Shown here: piece after piece, positions 19,663-28,289 of the stretch | How positions within the stretch are numbered: the stretch's first letter is position 1 | How the letters are laid out: every line of letters starts with the position of its first letter | From: Candidatus Nanopelagicaceae bacterium | GTDB taxonomy: Bacteria; Actinomycetota; Actinomycetes; Nanopelagicales; Nanopelagicaceae | Direction: 5' to 3' | Length of the DNA: 37,318 nucleotides | Assembly (NCBI GenBank): GCA_018883345.1 | Contig: VEQG01000014.1 | Location: forward strand, 1 to 37,318 | The notes under the pieces: model-generated | What the model was told of the DNA's origin: nothing | The model's database searches: none | Seen by the model: only the letters and a program-made list of their open reading frames with translations | Position numbers and translations under genes: made by a program

Positions 19663-19803
19663 ATGAACAATCTGAATAAAACCAATTACGACGTAGGCGT
19701 AGCTGGATCTATCACAATGATTTTCTTGACTGTGGCAGTCGTGCTCTTGCTGCGCAGTTTCTATAAGCGATTCAACAATGTGCGCAAGGACGATCAGAAG
19801 TAA
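19663..19803 (+). CDS. Small single-pass membrane protein (46 residues)
   Basis: The reading frame is ATG to TAA, 46 residues, starting MNNLNKTNYDVGV. One hydrophobic helix spans about residues 13-30, followed by a basic and polar cytosolic tail (LLRSFYKRFNNVRKDDQK). The layout of one helix followed by LLLRS and a charged tail resembles a small conserved actinobacterial protein often found near greA/DUF4307 and SURF1 or uppS genes; I recall the pattern but cannot search it. A -10-like TATTCT (19651-19656) ends six bases before the ATG with no Shine-Dalgarno, suggesting a leaderless mRNA. SURF1 starts 11 bases after its stop. Function unknown. Confidence 0.75.
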   Translation: MNNLNKTNYDVGVAGSITMIFLTVAVVLLLRSFYKRFNNVRKDDQK

Positions 19804-19814
19804 TCTGATTCATA

Positions 19815-20474
19815 ATGAAGCGAATATGGCAGTGGCTAATTACCGCTCTGCTGGTTGCAATTTTCCTGTCATTGGCTAATTGGCAATGGAACCGAGCTGA
19901 TGAATTAAAAAATCCAGTTGAAATTGATCAAACAATAATTCCGATTGATTCCCTTATAGCCCCAACAGGTTCAATAACCGATGAATCTGTCGGACGTAGA
20001 GTTTCTATTGAAGGAAAGTTTGTTAGTAGTTGGATTGCTCCAAATCAAGAAAAAGGTAGAGATTGGTCAGTAGGTTTATTTCAAAGCAGAGATAACGCCA
20101 TGATTTTGGTGGTTCGTGGATTTTATAAGGATATTCCAATAACTGATCAGCAAATTCGCTTAATTGGAAATCTAGTTCCACCGCAAAGTAAAGATGTTGC
20201 AGAAACAAAAGGAAATCAAATCGGGCGCGTAGATAGCGCATTATTTGTAACCAAAACCGATTTACCGCTGTATGCGCCTTTTATCCAAGCAATTAGTGAA
20301 GAGCCAAGTTCAGGCTTTGAAATCGTGCCATTTGAAATGGGCAATAAGGTGCCGGGTTATTACTGGCAACATATTTCCTATGTGGTGGTCTGGACCTTAT
20401 TTGCTATTACCGCTATTTATTTGCTGCTTTATCAGCGCAGATTGGAAAAAAATTCAGATAAGGTGCAACTATGA
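19815..20474 (+). CDS. SURF1-family cytochrome oxidase assembly protein
   Basis: SURF1 proteins help assemble heme-copper cytochrome c oxidase in the membrane. The protein has the family topology: one N-terminal transmembrane helix (about residues 7-24) ending in the typical ANWQWNRADELKN, a large external loop with VGRRVSIEGKF and ILVVRGFY, and a C-terminal helix (about 192-210) preceded by YYWQHISY. The length of 219 residues is normal. A -10-like TAATCT at 19801-19806 lies eight bases before the ATG and overlaps the previous stop codon. The gene overlaps the DUF3817 gene by four bases (ATGA). Confidence 0.88.
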   Translation: MKRIWQWLITALLVAIFLSLANWQWNRADELKNPVEIDQTIIPIDSLIAPTGSITDESVGRRVSIEGKFVSSWIAPNQEKGRDWSVGLFQSRDNAMILVVRGFYKDIPITDQQIRLIGNLVPPQSKDVAETKGNQIGRVDSALFVTKTDLPLYAPFIQAISEEPSSGFEIVPFEMGNKVPGYYWQHISYVVVWTLFAITAIYLLLYQRRLEKNSDKVQL

Positions 20475-20776
20475 AATTTGATCTAGTTTCTCGCTTCAGA
20501 TTCATGGCGATTGTCGCTGGAATTATGTCGATCTTGCTCTGGTTTGTTTATATGCCAGTCAAATATCTGCTGGAGAACGAAAGCTGGCATCAATCTACTA
20601 TTTGGATTCCAATGGTGCACGGGTATCTCTATCCAATTTATGTACTTTTCGCGATTCAATTATCTGTAGCGAAGCGCTGGAAAACCATCAATATTCTTGG
20701 TCTGATACTTGCCGGAACGCTTCCGATAGCTTCTATCTGGGCCGAACGATACGTGGTTAGAAAGTATGGCAATTAA
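20471..20776 (+). CDS. DUF3817 integral membrane protein
   Basis: This is a 101-residue membrane protein with three likely helices. The family pattern is visible: RFRFMAIVAGIMSILLWF at the N-terminus, PMVHGYLYPIYVLFAI in the middle with a conserved His, and PIASIWAERYV near the end. DUF3817 proteins commonly sit next to SURF1 and isoprenyl transferase genes in actinobacteria, as here. ATGA coupling to SURF1 and an 11-base overlap with the next gene indicate a tight operon. Function is unknown; a link to cytochrome oxidase assembly is only suggested by position. Confidence 0.85.
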   Translation: MKFDLVSRFRFMAIVAGIMSILLWFVYMPVKYLLENESWHQSTIWIPMVHGYLYPIYVLFAIQLSVAKRWKTINILGLILAGTLPIASIWAERYVVRKYGN

Positions 20777-21542
20777 CTCAATCAAGAAATTGATTAAGTC
20801 GCTTCTTTATCCTTGGTATGAGAAGCGGTTATTGCGTAAATTAGATTTTACGCAAACGCCACACCATATTGGAATTATTGTTGATGGCAATCGTCGTTGG
20901 GCAAAGCAGAACACAGTCGCAACCAAGAGTGGGCACGAAGCTGGTGCCAATAAAATCTCAGAGTTTTTAATTTGGTGCGAAGAGGCAGAAGTAAAGATTG
21001 TGACTGTTTGGTTGCTATCAACCGACAATTTCAAACGAAGCCATGAAGAACTCGAAGAACTTTTAAAGATCATTTCAAATGTGGTCGATGAACTTTCAGC
21101 TACAAAGCGCTGGAATGTTCGCGTAGTTGGTGCATTGGATGTATTGCCAGATTGGATGGCAGAGCAATTTAAGAATTTACCAATTACTTCTGGCTCTAAA
21201 CTGGATGTAAATATTGCGATTGGCTATGGCGGTCGTCGCGAAATTGTTGATGCGATTAAGTCTTATCTGCATTTTGAAAAGGAGAAGGGCGCATCGCTTG
21301 AACAAGCAGCAGCTGAGTTAAATGATGAGGTCATTTCTAAATTTCTCTACACCGCTGGTCAACCAGATCCAGATTTATTGATTCGCACATCTGGTGAACA
21401 ACGTTTGGGTGGCTTCCTGCTCTGGCAATCAACCCATTCTGAGTTTTATTTCTGCGAGGCTTACTGGCCAGATTTTCGCCATGTTGATTTCTTACGTGCA
21501 CTTCGTTCCTACGCCCAACGCCATCGCCGCTTCGGTAAATAA
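20766..21542 (+). CDS. cis-isoprenyl diphosphate synthase (UppS family)
   Basis: It condenses isopentenyl diphosphate onto an allylic primer to make Z-polyprenyl diphosphate, the lipid carrier precursor for cell-wall synthesis. Visible are the catalytic segment IIVDGNRRWAKQ, STDNFKRS, and the C-terminal binding region LLIRTSGEQRLGGFLLWQ followed by SEFYFCEAYWPDF. The 258-residue length is normal. The product chain length (short, as in actinobacterial Rv1086-like enzymes, or long) cannot be told from the sequence alone. Together with ispH in this window it ties the MEP pathway to peptidoglycan lipid carriers. Confidence 0.93.
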   Translation: MAINSIKKLIKSLLYPWYEKRLLRKLDFTQTPHHIGIIVDGNRRWAKQNTVATKSGHEAGANKISEFLIWCEEAEVKIVTVWLLSTDNFKRSHEELEELLKIISNVVDELSATKRWNVRVVGALDVLPDWMAEQFKNLPITSGSKLDVNIAIGYGGRREIVDAIKSYLHFEKEKGASLEQAAAELNDEVISKFLYTAGQPDPDLLIRTSGEQRLGGFLLWQSTHSEFYFCEAYWPDFRHVDFLRALRSYAQRHRRFGK

Positions 21543-21671
21543 TTCATTTAATTTTCCCCACGCGCTGGGGCGTGTCGTGTCCGAAATGTCTAAAGGTGGG
21601 CGTAACTTTTAACTGCTTTCCCCGCCTGGATTGATGAAAACTCAATATTTGCAAGGCTTAAGGAGCAGAAG

Positions 21672-22994
21672 TTGTCCGCAACTAATTCTAGAAAGCGTTC
21701 CAAGAAGACTTATGTACTCGATACCAGCGTACTTCTAGCAGACCCCCAAGCTCTTAAACGTTTTGCAGAACATGAAGTTGTCATTCCAATTGCGGTTATT
21801 GGTGAATTAGAAACCAAACGAGATCATCCCGAATTAGGTTTCTTTGCTCGCGGCGCACTTCGTGCTTTAGATGAACTACGAGTTCAAAATGGTCGTTTAG
21901 ATCAACCAATTCAAATTACCGAAGAGGGCGGCACGCTTTCGGTCGAACTAAACCACACTGATTTAAGTTCCTTGCCACAAGGATTCTTACGCGATGGCAC
22001 AAATGATTCTCGCATCTTGGCGATTTCAAAGAATTTAATGTCAGATGGAAAAGAAGTAGTACTTGTTACTAAAGATTTGCCACTTCGTGTTAAGGCTTCC
22101 TCGGTTGGAGTTGAAGCAGAGGAGTATCGCGCAGAGTTAGTTATGAATTCTGGTTGGACTGGAATTGTGGAAGAGACAGTTCCTGGCAAAGTAATCGATG
22201 AACTATATGCGCACGATCGAACCCGACATGATTTTGTTGAAAAATATCCAGTCCACACCGGAGTGGTTTTACATTCAGAGAAAGGCAGCGCGCTTGCCAG
22301 AATTGCTGCAAGTGGTGAACTGCAATTAGTTCGTGGAGATCGCACTGCATTTGGTCTCCATGGCAGAAGTGCAGAACAGAGAGTTGCACTTGATCTTCTT
22401 CTAGATCCAGAAATTGGAATCGTCTCTCTTGGCGGCAGAGCGGGCACTGGTAAATCTGCCCTCGCTTTAGCAGCAGGACTTGAAGCGGTTATGGAACGTC
22501 GCCAACATAAGAAAGTTGTAATTTTTAGACCGCTATATCCAGTCGGTGGCCAAGAGCTCGGTTACCTACCTGGTTCAGAGGGCGAGAAGATGTCGCCTTG
22601 GGCGCAGGCGGTCTTCGATACTTTAGGTGCGCTAGTTAGCCAACCGGTTATCGATGAAATTATTGCTCGAGGGCTTATCGAAGTCTTGCCGCTTACTCAT
22701 ATCCGTGGCCGCTCACTTCATGACGCCTTCGTAATCGTCGATGAAGCTCAGTCGCTTGAACGCGGCGTACTCCTAACGGTCTTATCTCGAATCGGCCAGC
22801 AATCCAGAGTGGTCTTAACCCACGATGTCGCGCAGAGAGATAATTTGCGCGTTGGCCGCCATGATGGCGTGGTCGCTGTGGTGGAAACTCTCAAAGGCAA
22901 CCCGCTCTTTGCACATGTAACCCTTACTCGAAGCGAGCGCTCACAGATCGCTGCCTTGGTAACCGAGCTTTTAGAGGGGCCAATCGCGCTCTAA
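21672..22994 (+). CDS. PIN-PhoH fusion protein (PhoH2 type)
   Basis: The N-terminal PIN nuclease-type domain (about residues 14-150) begins with [12 protein letters not shown] and includes the acidic pattern DGTNDSRIL. The C-terminal PhoH ATPase domain (about 235-435) has Walker [17 protein letters not shown] and Walker [10 protein letters not shown]. PhoH2 proteins of this architecture are described as RNA helicase/ribonucleases in mycobacteria. The start is TTG at 21672 with AGGAG (21661-21665) six bases upstream; the next in-frame ATG is far inside the PIN domain. No clear phoAT-like antitoxin gene is seen in the 129-base gap upstream. Confidence 0.92.
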   Translation: MSATNSRKRSKKTYVLDTSVLLADPQALKRFAEHEVVIPIAVIGELETKRDHPELGFFARGALRALDELRVQNGRLDQPIQITEEGGTLSVELNHTDLSSLPQGFLRDGTNDSRILAISKNLMSDGKEVVLVTKDLPLRVKASSVGVEAEEYRAELVMNSGWTGIVEETVPGKVIDELYAHDRTRHDFVEKYPVHTGVVLHSEKGSALARIAASGELQLVRGDRTAFGLHGRSAEQRVALDLLLDPEIGIVSLGGRAGTGKSALALAAGLEAVMERRQHKKVVIFRPLYPVGGQELGYLPGSEGEKMSPWAQAVFDTLGALVSQPVIDEIIARGLIEVLPLTHIRGRSLHDAFVIVDEAQSLERGVLLTVLSRIGQQSRVVLTHDVAQRDNLRVGRHDGVVAVVETLKGNPLFAHVTLTRSERSQIAALVTELLEGPIAL

Positions 22995-23099
22995 TAGCCC
23001 TTAAATCACACTTGAGCCTCTGCTTGAAAATGTGACGAAACCCTAAAAATCTCACACGGACAAATAAGGGCAAATCGGACATACCCCGTTCTGACCTGC

Positions 23100-23249
23100 A
23101 CTTTTGTCGACCCAATTTTCTTGTGGAGAAAGTTTTTTATAACAACATGCGGGTCGTAATTTGGAGATGTCGGTGGTGATTGAAAGCCTATGGCAGTGCT
23201 CGGGGCGACCCAGGCTAACTCGAACAGGATTAGAAAGGCAGGTGAGGCC
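23100..23249 (+). promoter_or_regulatory. Structured leader of the lytic transglycosylase gene
   Basis: The 255 bases between phoH2 and the next gene hold no convincing gene but show strong pairing potential. CGACCC (23108-23113) and CGACCC (23206-23211) can each pair with the single GGGTCG (23151-23156), so the two stems exclude each other. Between them AATTTTCT (23114-23121) pairs with AGAAAGTT (23127-23134), followed by a T-run to 23138. The 3' part (CGACCC...GGCTAACTCG) loosely recalls the 3' consensus of c-di-AMP (ydaO-type) riboswitches, which often precede cell-wall hydrolase genes in actinobacteria. The match is weak and the class is unproven. Confidence 0.35.
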
Positions 23250-23876
23250 ATGAAGATTGATCGCTTTTATCAAGCGCTCGTTGCTGGTCGCGCTCGCGCT
23301 GCCTTAACCATGGTTGCGACCATGGTCGTAATCTCTTCGGCAACTCCAGCTGCCCATGGTCTTGAATTTCCAATGACTACCCAGCTCTCGCTACCTGATC
23401 AAACTAATCAAAATGGCGCCTACCTGGTTGCAAGCCAGGTTCACCAAGAGAATCCAGATAAGCAGGTTGCTGCGCTCTATGCCAACCTAAATACCAAGAA
23501 ATCTGTTTCAGCAATCGACCTGCGCGCAGTTGCACTTGCCAGCCGCCAGATTGAATTAGCTCGCACTCCAAATGGCGCGAAGCAGGTAGCTTTCTCAATC
23601 ATTCGAACCGAATATAAGAGATGGAACGCCTCTCAAGAGAAGTGCTTAGTAAAGCTTTGGACCAAGGAATCGCATTGGAACTACAAAGCGCATAACTACC
23701 GCTCGGGCGCACATGGCATTCCGCAATCTTTCCCAGCTACCAAGATGGAATCAGTCGGTCTTGATTGGCGCACCAACCCAGTGACTCAGATTCGTTGGGG
23801 ACTTAACTACATTGATAAGCGTTATGGCTCGCCATGTAAGGCGTTATATCGCCACAATGTTCGCGGCGCTTACTAA
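23250..23876 (+). CDS. Secreted lytic transglycosylase-like protein (SLT domain)
   Basis: A signal peptide (basic MKIDRFYQALVAGRARAALT, then a hydrophobic core, cleavage expected around residue 37 after PAAHG) points to export. The C-terminal domain (about 125-208) has CLVKLWTKESHWN with catalytic Glu140, SGAHGIPQ and WGLNYIDKRYGSPC, the pattern of actinobacterial transglycosylase SLT proteins that cleave peptidoglycan glycan strands. The linker between is Gln/Ala-rich and helical. I chose ATG 23250 because it gives a proper signal peptide; an in-frame ATG at 23190 would add 20 residues in front of it. The gene converges on fumarase across 27 AT-only-like bases. Confidence 0.82.
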   Translation: MKIDRFYQALVAGRARAALTMVATMVVISSATPAAHGLEFPMTTQLSLPDQTNQNGAYLVASQVHQENPDKQVAALYANLNTKKSVSAIDLRAVALASRQIELARTPNGAKQVAFSIIRTEYKRWNASQEKCLVKLWTKESHWNYKAHNYRSGAHGIPQSFPATKMESVGLDWRTNPVTQIRWGLNYIDKRYGSPCKALYRHNVRGAY

Positions 23877-23903
23877 TTATTTAATTCTAATTATCTAAAT
23901 TTA

Positions 23904-25556
23904 TTAAATTTCAGATTGCTTACGAATAGTTAGCGGCTTTGCGCTCTCTGCAAAGAAATCATTTCCCTTATCGTCGACCACGATAAATGCTGGGAAATCT
24001 TCGACCTCAATTTTCCAGACTGCTTCCATTCCTAACTCTTCAAAATCCAGCACTTCTACCTTCTTGATGCAATCTTGGGCTAAGCGCGCTGCAGGTCCGC
24101 CAATAGAACCAAGATAGAAACCGCCATTCTTCTTGCATGCATCGGTAACCTGCTTAGAGCGATTTCCCTTTGCAAGCATTACAAAAGAACCGCCTGCTGC
24201 TTGGAATTGTTCGACATAAGAATCCATACGACCTGCAGTAGTTGGGCCAAAAGATCCAGATGCAAAACCGGTTGGCGTCTTAGCAGGGCCTGCGTAATAC
24301 ACTGCATATTTCTGCATATATTCCGGCATCGCCTGACCGCTATCAATAAGCGCCTTGATTTTCGCATGCGCTAAGTCACGAGCCACTACCAAGGTTCCGG
24401 TCAGCGAGAGCCTTGTTTTAACTGGATATTTTGAAAGCTCGGCGCGAATTTCAGACATCGGCTTTGATAAATCAATCTTTACAACATTGTCATCAAGATG
24501 TTCGTCAGTTGTTTCAGGTAGGAAATGCGCCGGTTCGCGCTCTAAATCTTCAATGAAAATGCCATCTTTAGTGATTTTCGCTTTTGCTTGGCGATCAGCT
24601 GAGCAGGAGACTGCGATTGCAATTGGAAGGGAAGCGCCATGACGCGGCAATCTAATTACCCGAACATCATGGCAGAAATACTTGCCACCAAATTGCGCAC
24701 CTATACCAAGCGCTTGGGTAATTTTTAGAACTTCAGCTTCCACCTCTGGATCGCGGAATGCATGCCCAGTTGCGGCATCACCGGTGGTTGGCAGATTATC
24801 CAAATACTTTGTGGAGGCAAGTTTGGCGGTCTTTAAAGTGTGCTCTGCGCTCGTTCCGCCAACCACGATTGCTAAGTGATAAGGCGGGCAAGCTGCTGTA
24901 CCTAAAGAGCGAAGTTTCTCTTCGAGCCATGGGTAGAAAGAATCTTTATTTAAAACGGCCTTAGTCTCTTGGTAGAGGAAAGATTTATTTGCACTGCCTC
25001 CGCCTTTGGCGATGTAGAGCAAGTTATATTCATTTTGGTGATCTGAATCCGCATAAATTTCTATCTGAGCAGGAAGGTTATTGCCCGTATTTTTCTCATC
25101 CCACATATTTACGGGTGCCATTTGTGAATAACGTAAGTTTAAATTTGTGTACGCGTTGTAAACACCTTCCGATATAGATTTTTCATCTTTTTCAGAAGTT
25201 AAAACAAATTGGCCCTTCTTGCCCATGACTAATGCGGTGCCAGTGTCTTGGCACATTGGCAGTACTCCACCTGCTGCGATGTTGGCATTTTTTAATAAAT
25301 CTAACGCCACAAATCGATCGTTAGGAGAGCTCTCTGGATCTTTGAGGATTTTGGCTAATTGTTCCAAGTGGGCGGCGCGAAGATAATGATTGATATCGTG
25401 AATCGCAGTTTCGGTTAATTTTGTCAGCGCTTCAGGTGAAACTTCAAGAAATTCCAGATCGCCATGCTTTACAACTCTTACACCCTCTTTGGTTAAGAGG
25501 CGGTATTTGGTCTGATCTTCACCAATTGGAAGTAAATCAGAGTAGCTAAAGGTCAT
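23904..25556 (-). CDS. Fumarate hydratase, class I
   Basis: This iron-sulfur enzyme hydrates fumarate to malate in the TCA cycle. It is the single-chain class I form, 550 residues, with an N-terminal alpha part including [18 protein letters not shown] (cluster Cys) and [14 protein letters not shown]. The C-terminal beta part includes [16 protein letters not shown] and [18 protein letters not shown]. The start is ATG 25556, four-base ATGA overlap with the xseB stop; an upstream in-frame TTG at 25598 would run through xseB and is rejected. Co-transcription with exonuclease VII genes is metabolically odd but the overlap is clear. Confidence 0.95.
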   Translation of the reverse strand: MTFSYSDLLPIGEDQTKYRLLTKEGVRVVKHGDLEFLEVSPEALTKLTETAIHDINHYLRAAHLEQLAKILKDPESSPNDRFVALDLLKNANIAAGGVLPMCQDTGTALVMGKKGQFVLTSEKDEKSISEGVYNAYTNLNLRYSQMAPVNMWDEKNTGNNLPAQIEIYADSDHQNEYNLLYIAKGGGSANKSFLYQETKAVLNKDSFYPWLEEKLRSLGTAACPPYHLAIVVGGTSAEHTLKTAKLASTKYLDNLPTTGDAATGHAFRDPEVEAEVLKITQALGIGAQFGGKYFCHDVRVIRLPRHGASLPIAIAVSCSADRQAKAKITKDGIFIEDLEREPAHFLPETTDEHLDDNVVKIDLSKPMSEIRAELSKYPVKTRLSLTGTLVVARDLAHAKIKALIDSGQAMPEYMQKYAVYYAGPAKTPTGFASGSFGPTTAGRMDSYVEQFQAAGGSFVMLAKGNRSKQVTDACKKNGGFYLGSIGGPAARLAQDCIKKVEVLDFEELGMEAVWKIEVEDFPAFIVVDDKGNDFFAESAKPLTIRKQSEI

Positions 25557-25729
25557 TTTTCGATCTTTGCCTTTGCGCCATCTAATAAATCTTGGCAAAT
25601 TTTTGCCAACTCTTCGCCGCGTTCCCAGAGTTTTAATGACTCTTCTAGAGTTGCTGAACCTGCTTCTAGCTGCTCGACAACTTTAGTGAGCTCTTCACGA
25701 GCCTTTTCGTAGGAAACCTTTTCGGCCAT
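25553..25729 (-). CDS. xseB: Exodeoxyribonuclease VII small subunit
   Basis: A 58-residue frame starts [14 protein letters not shown] and contains the family core [20 protein letters not shown] followed by [13 protein letters not shown]. Small subunits of exonuclease VII are 55-80 residues and helical, as here. It lies directly after xseA on the same strand (26-base gap) and its TGA overlaps the fumarase ATG, giving an xseA-xseB-fumarase operon. Together with XseA it forms the exonuclease that degrades single-stranded DNA from both ends. Confidence 0.95.
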   Translation of the reverse strand: MAEKVSYEKAREELTKVVEQLEAGSATLEESLKLWERGEELAKICQDLLDGAKAKIEK

Positions 25730-25755
25730 GTCTTTAATTTACTCTCTAATCAGAA

Positions 25756-26874
25756 TTAATTGATAGTCGCGGATATTGAATCTTGGGCTAAGCGGATGCG
25801 AACTTCATCACCACTACTTACATCCGAAGCGCTCCTTAGCGCTTTGCCATCAGAGCGTTGGACTATTGCGTATCCACGTTCGAGGGTTGATTGTGGAGAT
25901 AGCGAACGAACGCGAGCCAAGAGATGTTGCAGATCTTCTTCTGCCAATTTAATGCGATGAACAAATGCAATTCTTCGATCAAAGAGCGATTTGATGCGAT
26001 CGCCTTCGCGTTCGAGACGCATAGTAAAGGTGCGCTTGGCGCGCATCTGCAGAGATTCGATTAGCGCCAACTCTTCATTGAGATCCGGAACTACTTTTTT
26101 GCCAGCATCTGTTGGAGTAGAAGCTCGGTAATCTGCAACTAAATCAAGTAGTGGTGAATCTTTCTCATGGCCGATTGCGCTAACGATTGGAGTCTTGCAA
26201 CTTGCCGCCAAGCGGACTAAACCTTCATCGCTAAATGGCAATAGATCTTCAAATGATCCGCCACCGCGAGTAATGATGATGACATCAACATTGGGATCAG
26301 CTTCTAGTTCTTTAAGCGCAGCGCTGACTTGAATAACGGCATCCGCACCTTGCACTTGAACTTCGCGAATTTCAAATTGCACAGATGGCCAGCGACGTTT
26401 TGCGTTCTCTAGAACATCTTTTTCGGCATCTGAGTTGCGGCCACAGATCAAACCAACTTTATTTGGAAGAAGCGGTAATTCTCTCTTCCACTTTGCATCA
26501 AAGAGACCTTCAGCAGCTAAGAGATTCTTTAACATTTCTAATCTTGCTAATAGCTCTCCGACTCCTACGGCTTTAATTTCGCGGACCCAGAATGAGACCG
26601 AACCGTTTTTGGTGTACCAAGAGGGCTTTGCAAAAATTTTGATTCGTGCATTTTCGCCCACTTTCTGCTTTGAGAAAATTCCGGAAGGGCAGGCAAGTGA
26701 GATACTCATATCAACACTCGAATCTCGAAGCACCATATAGGTGAAATCTTTACGAGAATTAATTTGTGAAAGTTCGCCTTCGATCCAAATTGGACCGAGC
26801 GCATCTATATATTCCTTGATAATTTCAGAGACCACGCGTACTGGCGCTGGCTGCTCCTCTGAATTTTCAAGCAT
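25756..26874 (-). CDS. xseA: Exodeoxyribonuclease VII large subunit
   Basis: It is the catalytic subunit of the single-strand exonuclease. The N-terminal OB fold starts at [20 protein letters not shown] and includes [19 protein letters not shown]. The catalytic domain contains [20 protein letters not shown], the signature [18 protein letters not shown] and [20 protein letters not shown], and a helical C-terminal region follows. I chose Met at 26874 (372 residues); the frame extends 16 codons further upstream but that would overlap the ispH start. The gene diverges from ispH with 28 bases between starts, and a -10-like TATTAG on this strand lies ten bases upstream. Confidence 0.93.
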   Translation of the reverse strand: MLENSEEQPAPVRVVSEIIKEYIDALGPIWIEGELSQINSRKDFTYMVLRDSSVDMSISLACPSGIFSKQKVGENARIKIFAKPSWYTKNGSVSFWVREIKAVGVGELLARLEMLKNLLAAEGLFDAKWKRELPLLPNKVGLICGRNSDAEKDVLENAKRRWPSVQFEIREVQVQGADAVIQVSAALKELEADPNVDVIIITRGGGSFEDLLPFSDEGLVRLAASCKTPIVSAIGHEKDSPLLDLVADYRASTPTDAGKKVVPDLNEELALIESLQMRAKRTFTMRLEREGDRIKSLFDRRIAFVHRIKLAEEDLQHLLARVRSLSPQSTLERGYAIVQRSDGKALRSASDVSSGDEVRIRLAQDSISATIN

Positions 26875-26884
26875 GCGGGTGAGC

Positions 26885-26894
26885 CTAATACACT
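26885..26894. promoter_or_regulatory. Overlapping divergent -10 boxes between xseA and ispH
   Basis: On the + strand TACACT (26889-26894) ends eight bases before the ispH ATG. On the - strand TATTAG (complement of 26885-26890) ends ten bases before the xseA ATG. Neither start has a Shine-Dalgarno sequence, and the whole spacer is 28 bases, so both mRNAs are probably leaderless or nearly so and the -10 boxes overlap. No clear -35 elements were identified; they would lie inside the opposite genes. Confidence 0.4.
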
Positions 26895-26902
26895 TACCCG
26901 AC

Positions 26903-27859
26903 ATGACTACGGAGCGAAGCAAGAAGGTGCTACTAGCAGCCCCACGTGGCTACTGCGCTGGTGTTGACCGCGCTGTCGTAACCGTTCAAAAAGCTTTAGA
27001 AGTTTATGGCGCACCGGTTTATGTTCGTAAACAAATCGTTCACAATAAATATGTTGTCGAATCATTAGAGAAACATGGTGCGATTTTCGTTGAGGAAGTT
27101 AATGAAGTTCCAGAAGGTGCGACCGTAGTATTTAGCGCGCATGGAGTTTCACCACAAGTACATGCTGATTCTGCAGCTCGTCACTTAAAGACAATTGATG
27201 CTACCTGTCCTTTGGTTACAAAGGTTCATAATGAAGCGCGACGTTATGCAAATGAAGATTTAGAAATCATCATGATCGGACATGATGGCCACGAAGAAGT
27301 TGAAGGCACCGCTGGAGAAGCGCCAGGCCGGGTAACTGTGATCGAAGGCGTTGACATGGCACGTACTGTTCAACCAAAGAGCGGCAAGAAGTTGGCTTGG
27401 CTTTCTCAGACCACATTATCTGTAGATGAGACTATGGAAACCGTCGCAGAGCTAAAGAAACGCTTTCCAGAAATTATTGATCCACCATCAGATGACATCT
27501 GTTATGCAACTCAAAATCGCCAAGAGGCGATGAAGCAGATTGCACCAGCGTGCGATTTAGTTTTAGTTGTGGGTTCGACCAATTCTTCTAATTCTGTACG
27601 CTTGGTAGAAGTTGCCAAAGAGTATGGTGCAAAAAACGCATATCTAATTGATTATGCCCATGAAGCCGATAGCGCTTGGCTACATGATGTAAATACCGTC
27701 GGAGTATCAAGCGGCGCATCGGTTCCGGAACTTTTAGTTGAAGATTTATTGAAGTGGTTAGCAGATCGCGGCTATGGCACAGTAGAGACCGTCACAGCAA
27801 AAGAAGAGACGCTGCTATTTCAGCTACCACGCGAATTACGAAAAGATCTTAAGAAGTAA
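26903..27859 (+). CDS. ispH: 4-hydroxy-3-methylbut-2-enyl diphosphate reductase
   Basis: This is the last enzyme of the MEP pathway, giving isopentenyl and dimethylallyl diphosphate with an iron-sulfur cluster. The three cluster cysteines are visible: Cys18 in [23 protein letters not shown], and [11 protein letters not shown]. The catalytic and substrate motifs VFSAHGVSP and [13 protein letters not shown] are also present. The length is 318 residues. I start it at ATG 26903, just before the conserved [11 protein letters not shown]; the frame stays open upstream but only across the xseA N-terminus. It ends one base before the stop codon of the convergent DUF6542 gene. Confidence 0.97.
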   Translation: MTTERSKKVLLAAPRGYCAGVDRAVVTVQKALEVYGAPVYVRKQIVHNKYVVESLEKHGAIFVEEVNEVPEGATVVFSAHGVSPQVHADSAARHLKTIDATCPLVTKVHNEARRYANEDLEIIMIGHDGHEEVEGTAGEAPGRVTVIEGVDMARTVQPKSGKKLAWLSQTTLSVDETMETVAELKKRFPEIIDPPSDDICYATQNRQEAMKQIAPACDLVLVVGSTNSSNSVRLVEVAKEYGAKNAYLIDYAHEADSAWLHDVNTVGVSSGASVPELLVEDLLKWLADRGYGTVETVTAKEETLLFQLPRELRKDLKK

Positions 27860-27860
27860 T

Positions 27861-28289
27861 TTAAGCGCGGGCGCGTGCTGTGGCGATGCGCTTTTGAGCA
27901 CGCTGATGTAAGAAGGTATACCAACCATAAATCGCGCCAAGTATTAACCATGGTGCAACCGATGCAAGCGAACCAATTAATTCAAGTCCAACTTTCATAA
28001 TTCTGATGTTGTAAGAAATTAAGGCCCAAAAAAGTGCGGTTGCGCCAAAAGCAAGTGGTGGCGTAACTACAGCAACATAGGCAACGCCATCTCTGCCAAA
28101 GCGATTACCAAGAATAAACATCGCCAAAATTATTACGCCGGTAACAATTCCATAATCTCTGCGAATCAAATGTTCGATTGATGCGAAGAAGAAAATGAAG
28201 AAAGCTTGCAGGGTAGCTACGCCCTCTTTCTTTAATTTAATCTTATTTAAGACTTTAAGTGTGTTGTCAAGATTCCTATTTGAAACCAT
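27861..28289 (-). CDS. DUF6542-like integral membrane protein
   Basis: This 142-residue protein has a basic N-terminus, four likely membrane helices (about residues 24-40, 46-62, 68-90 and 102-124) and a basic C-terminal tail HQRAQKRIATARARA. It resembles the small actinobacterial membrane proteins annotated DUF6542 that lie near ispH, xseA and rmuC; I base this on topology and position, since no strong motif is available. It is coupled to rmuC by a one-base overlap (TAATG). Function unknown. Confidence 0.6.
   Translation of the reverse strand: MVSNRNLDNTLKVLNKIKLKKEGVATLQAFFIFFFASIEHLIRRDYGIVTGVIILAMFILGNRFGRDGVAYVAVVTPPLAFGATALFWALISYNIRIMKVGLELIGSLASVAPWLILGAIYGWYTFLHQRAQKRIATARARA

Noticed and set aside
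21634-21738. 34-codon frame overlapping the phoH2 start as a possible antitoxin
   Set aside because: It has no ribosome binding site or recognisable composition, and its second half is an out-of-frame reading of phoH2.
23031-23057. TGTGA...TCACA inverted repeat as a Crp-type operator
   Set aside because: The half-sites are about 16 bases apart instead of the 6 expected for Crp/Fnr sites.
23190-23249. Longer start for the transglycosylase-like gene
   Set aside because: It would put 20 polar residues in front of a good signal peptide and overlaps the structured leader.
23006-23273. Minus-strand frames of 60-80 codons in the phoH2-transglycosylase gap
   Set aside because: They overlap each other and the leader, show no domain-like pattern, and lack ribosome binding sites.
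25557-25598. TTG-initiated 14-codon extension of fumarase
   Set aside because: It lies wholly inside xseB in another frame; the ATGA overlap at 25553-25556 gives a better start.
26741-26902. Upstream extension of the ispH frame
   Set aside because: It runs antisense through the xseA N-terminus; the conserved IspH N-terminus begins right after ATG 26903.
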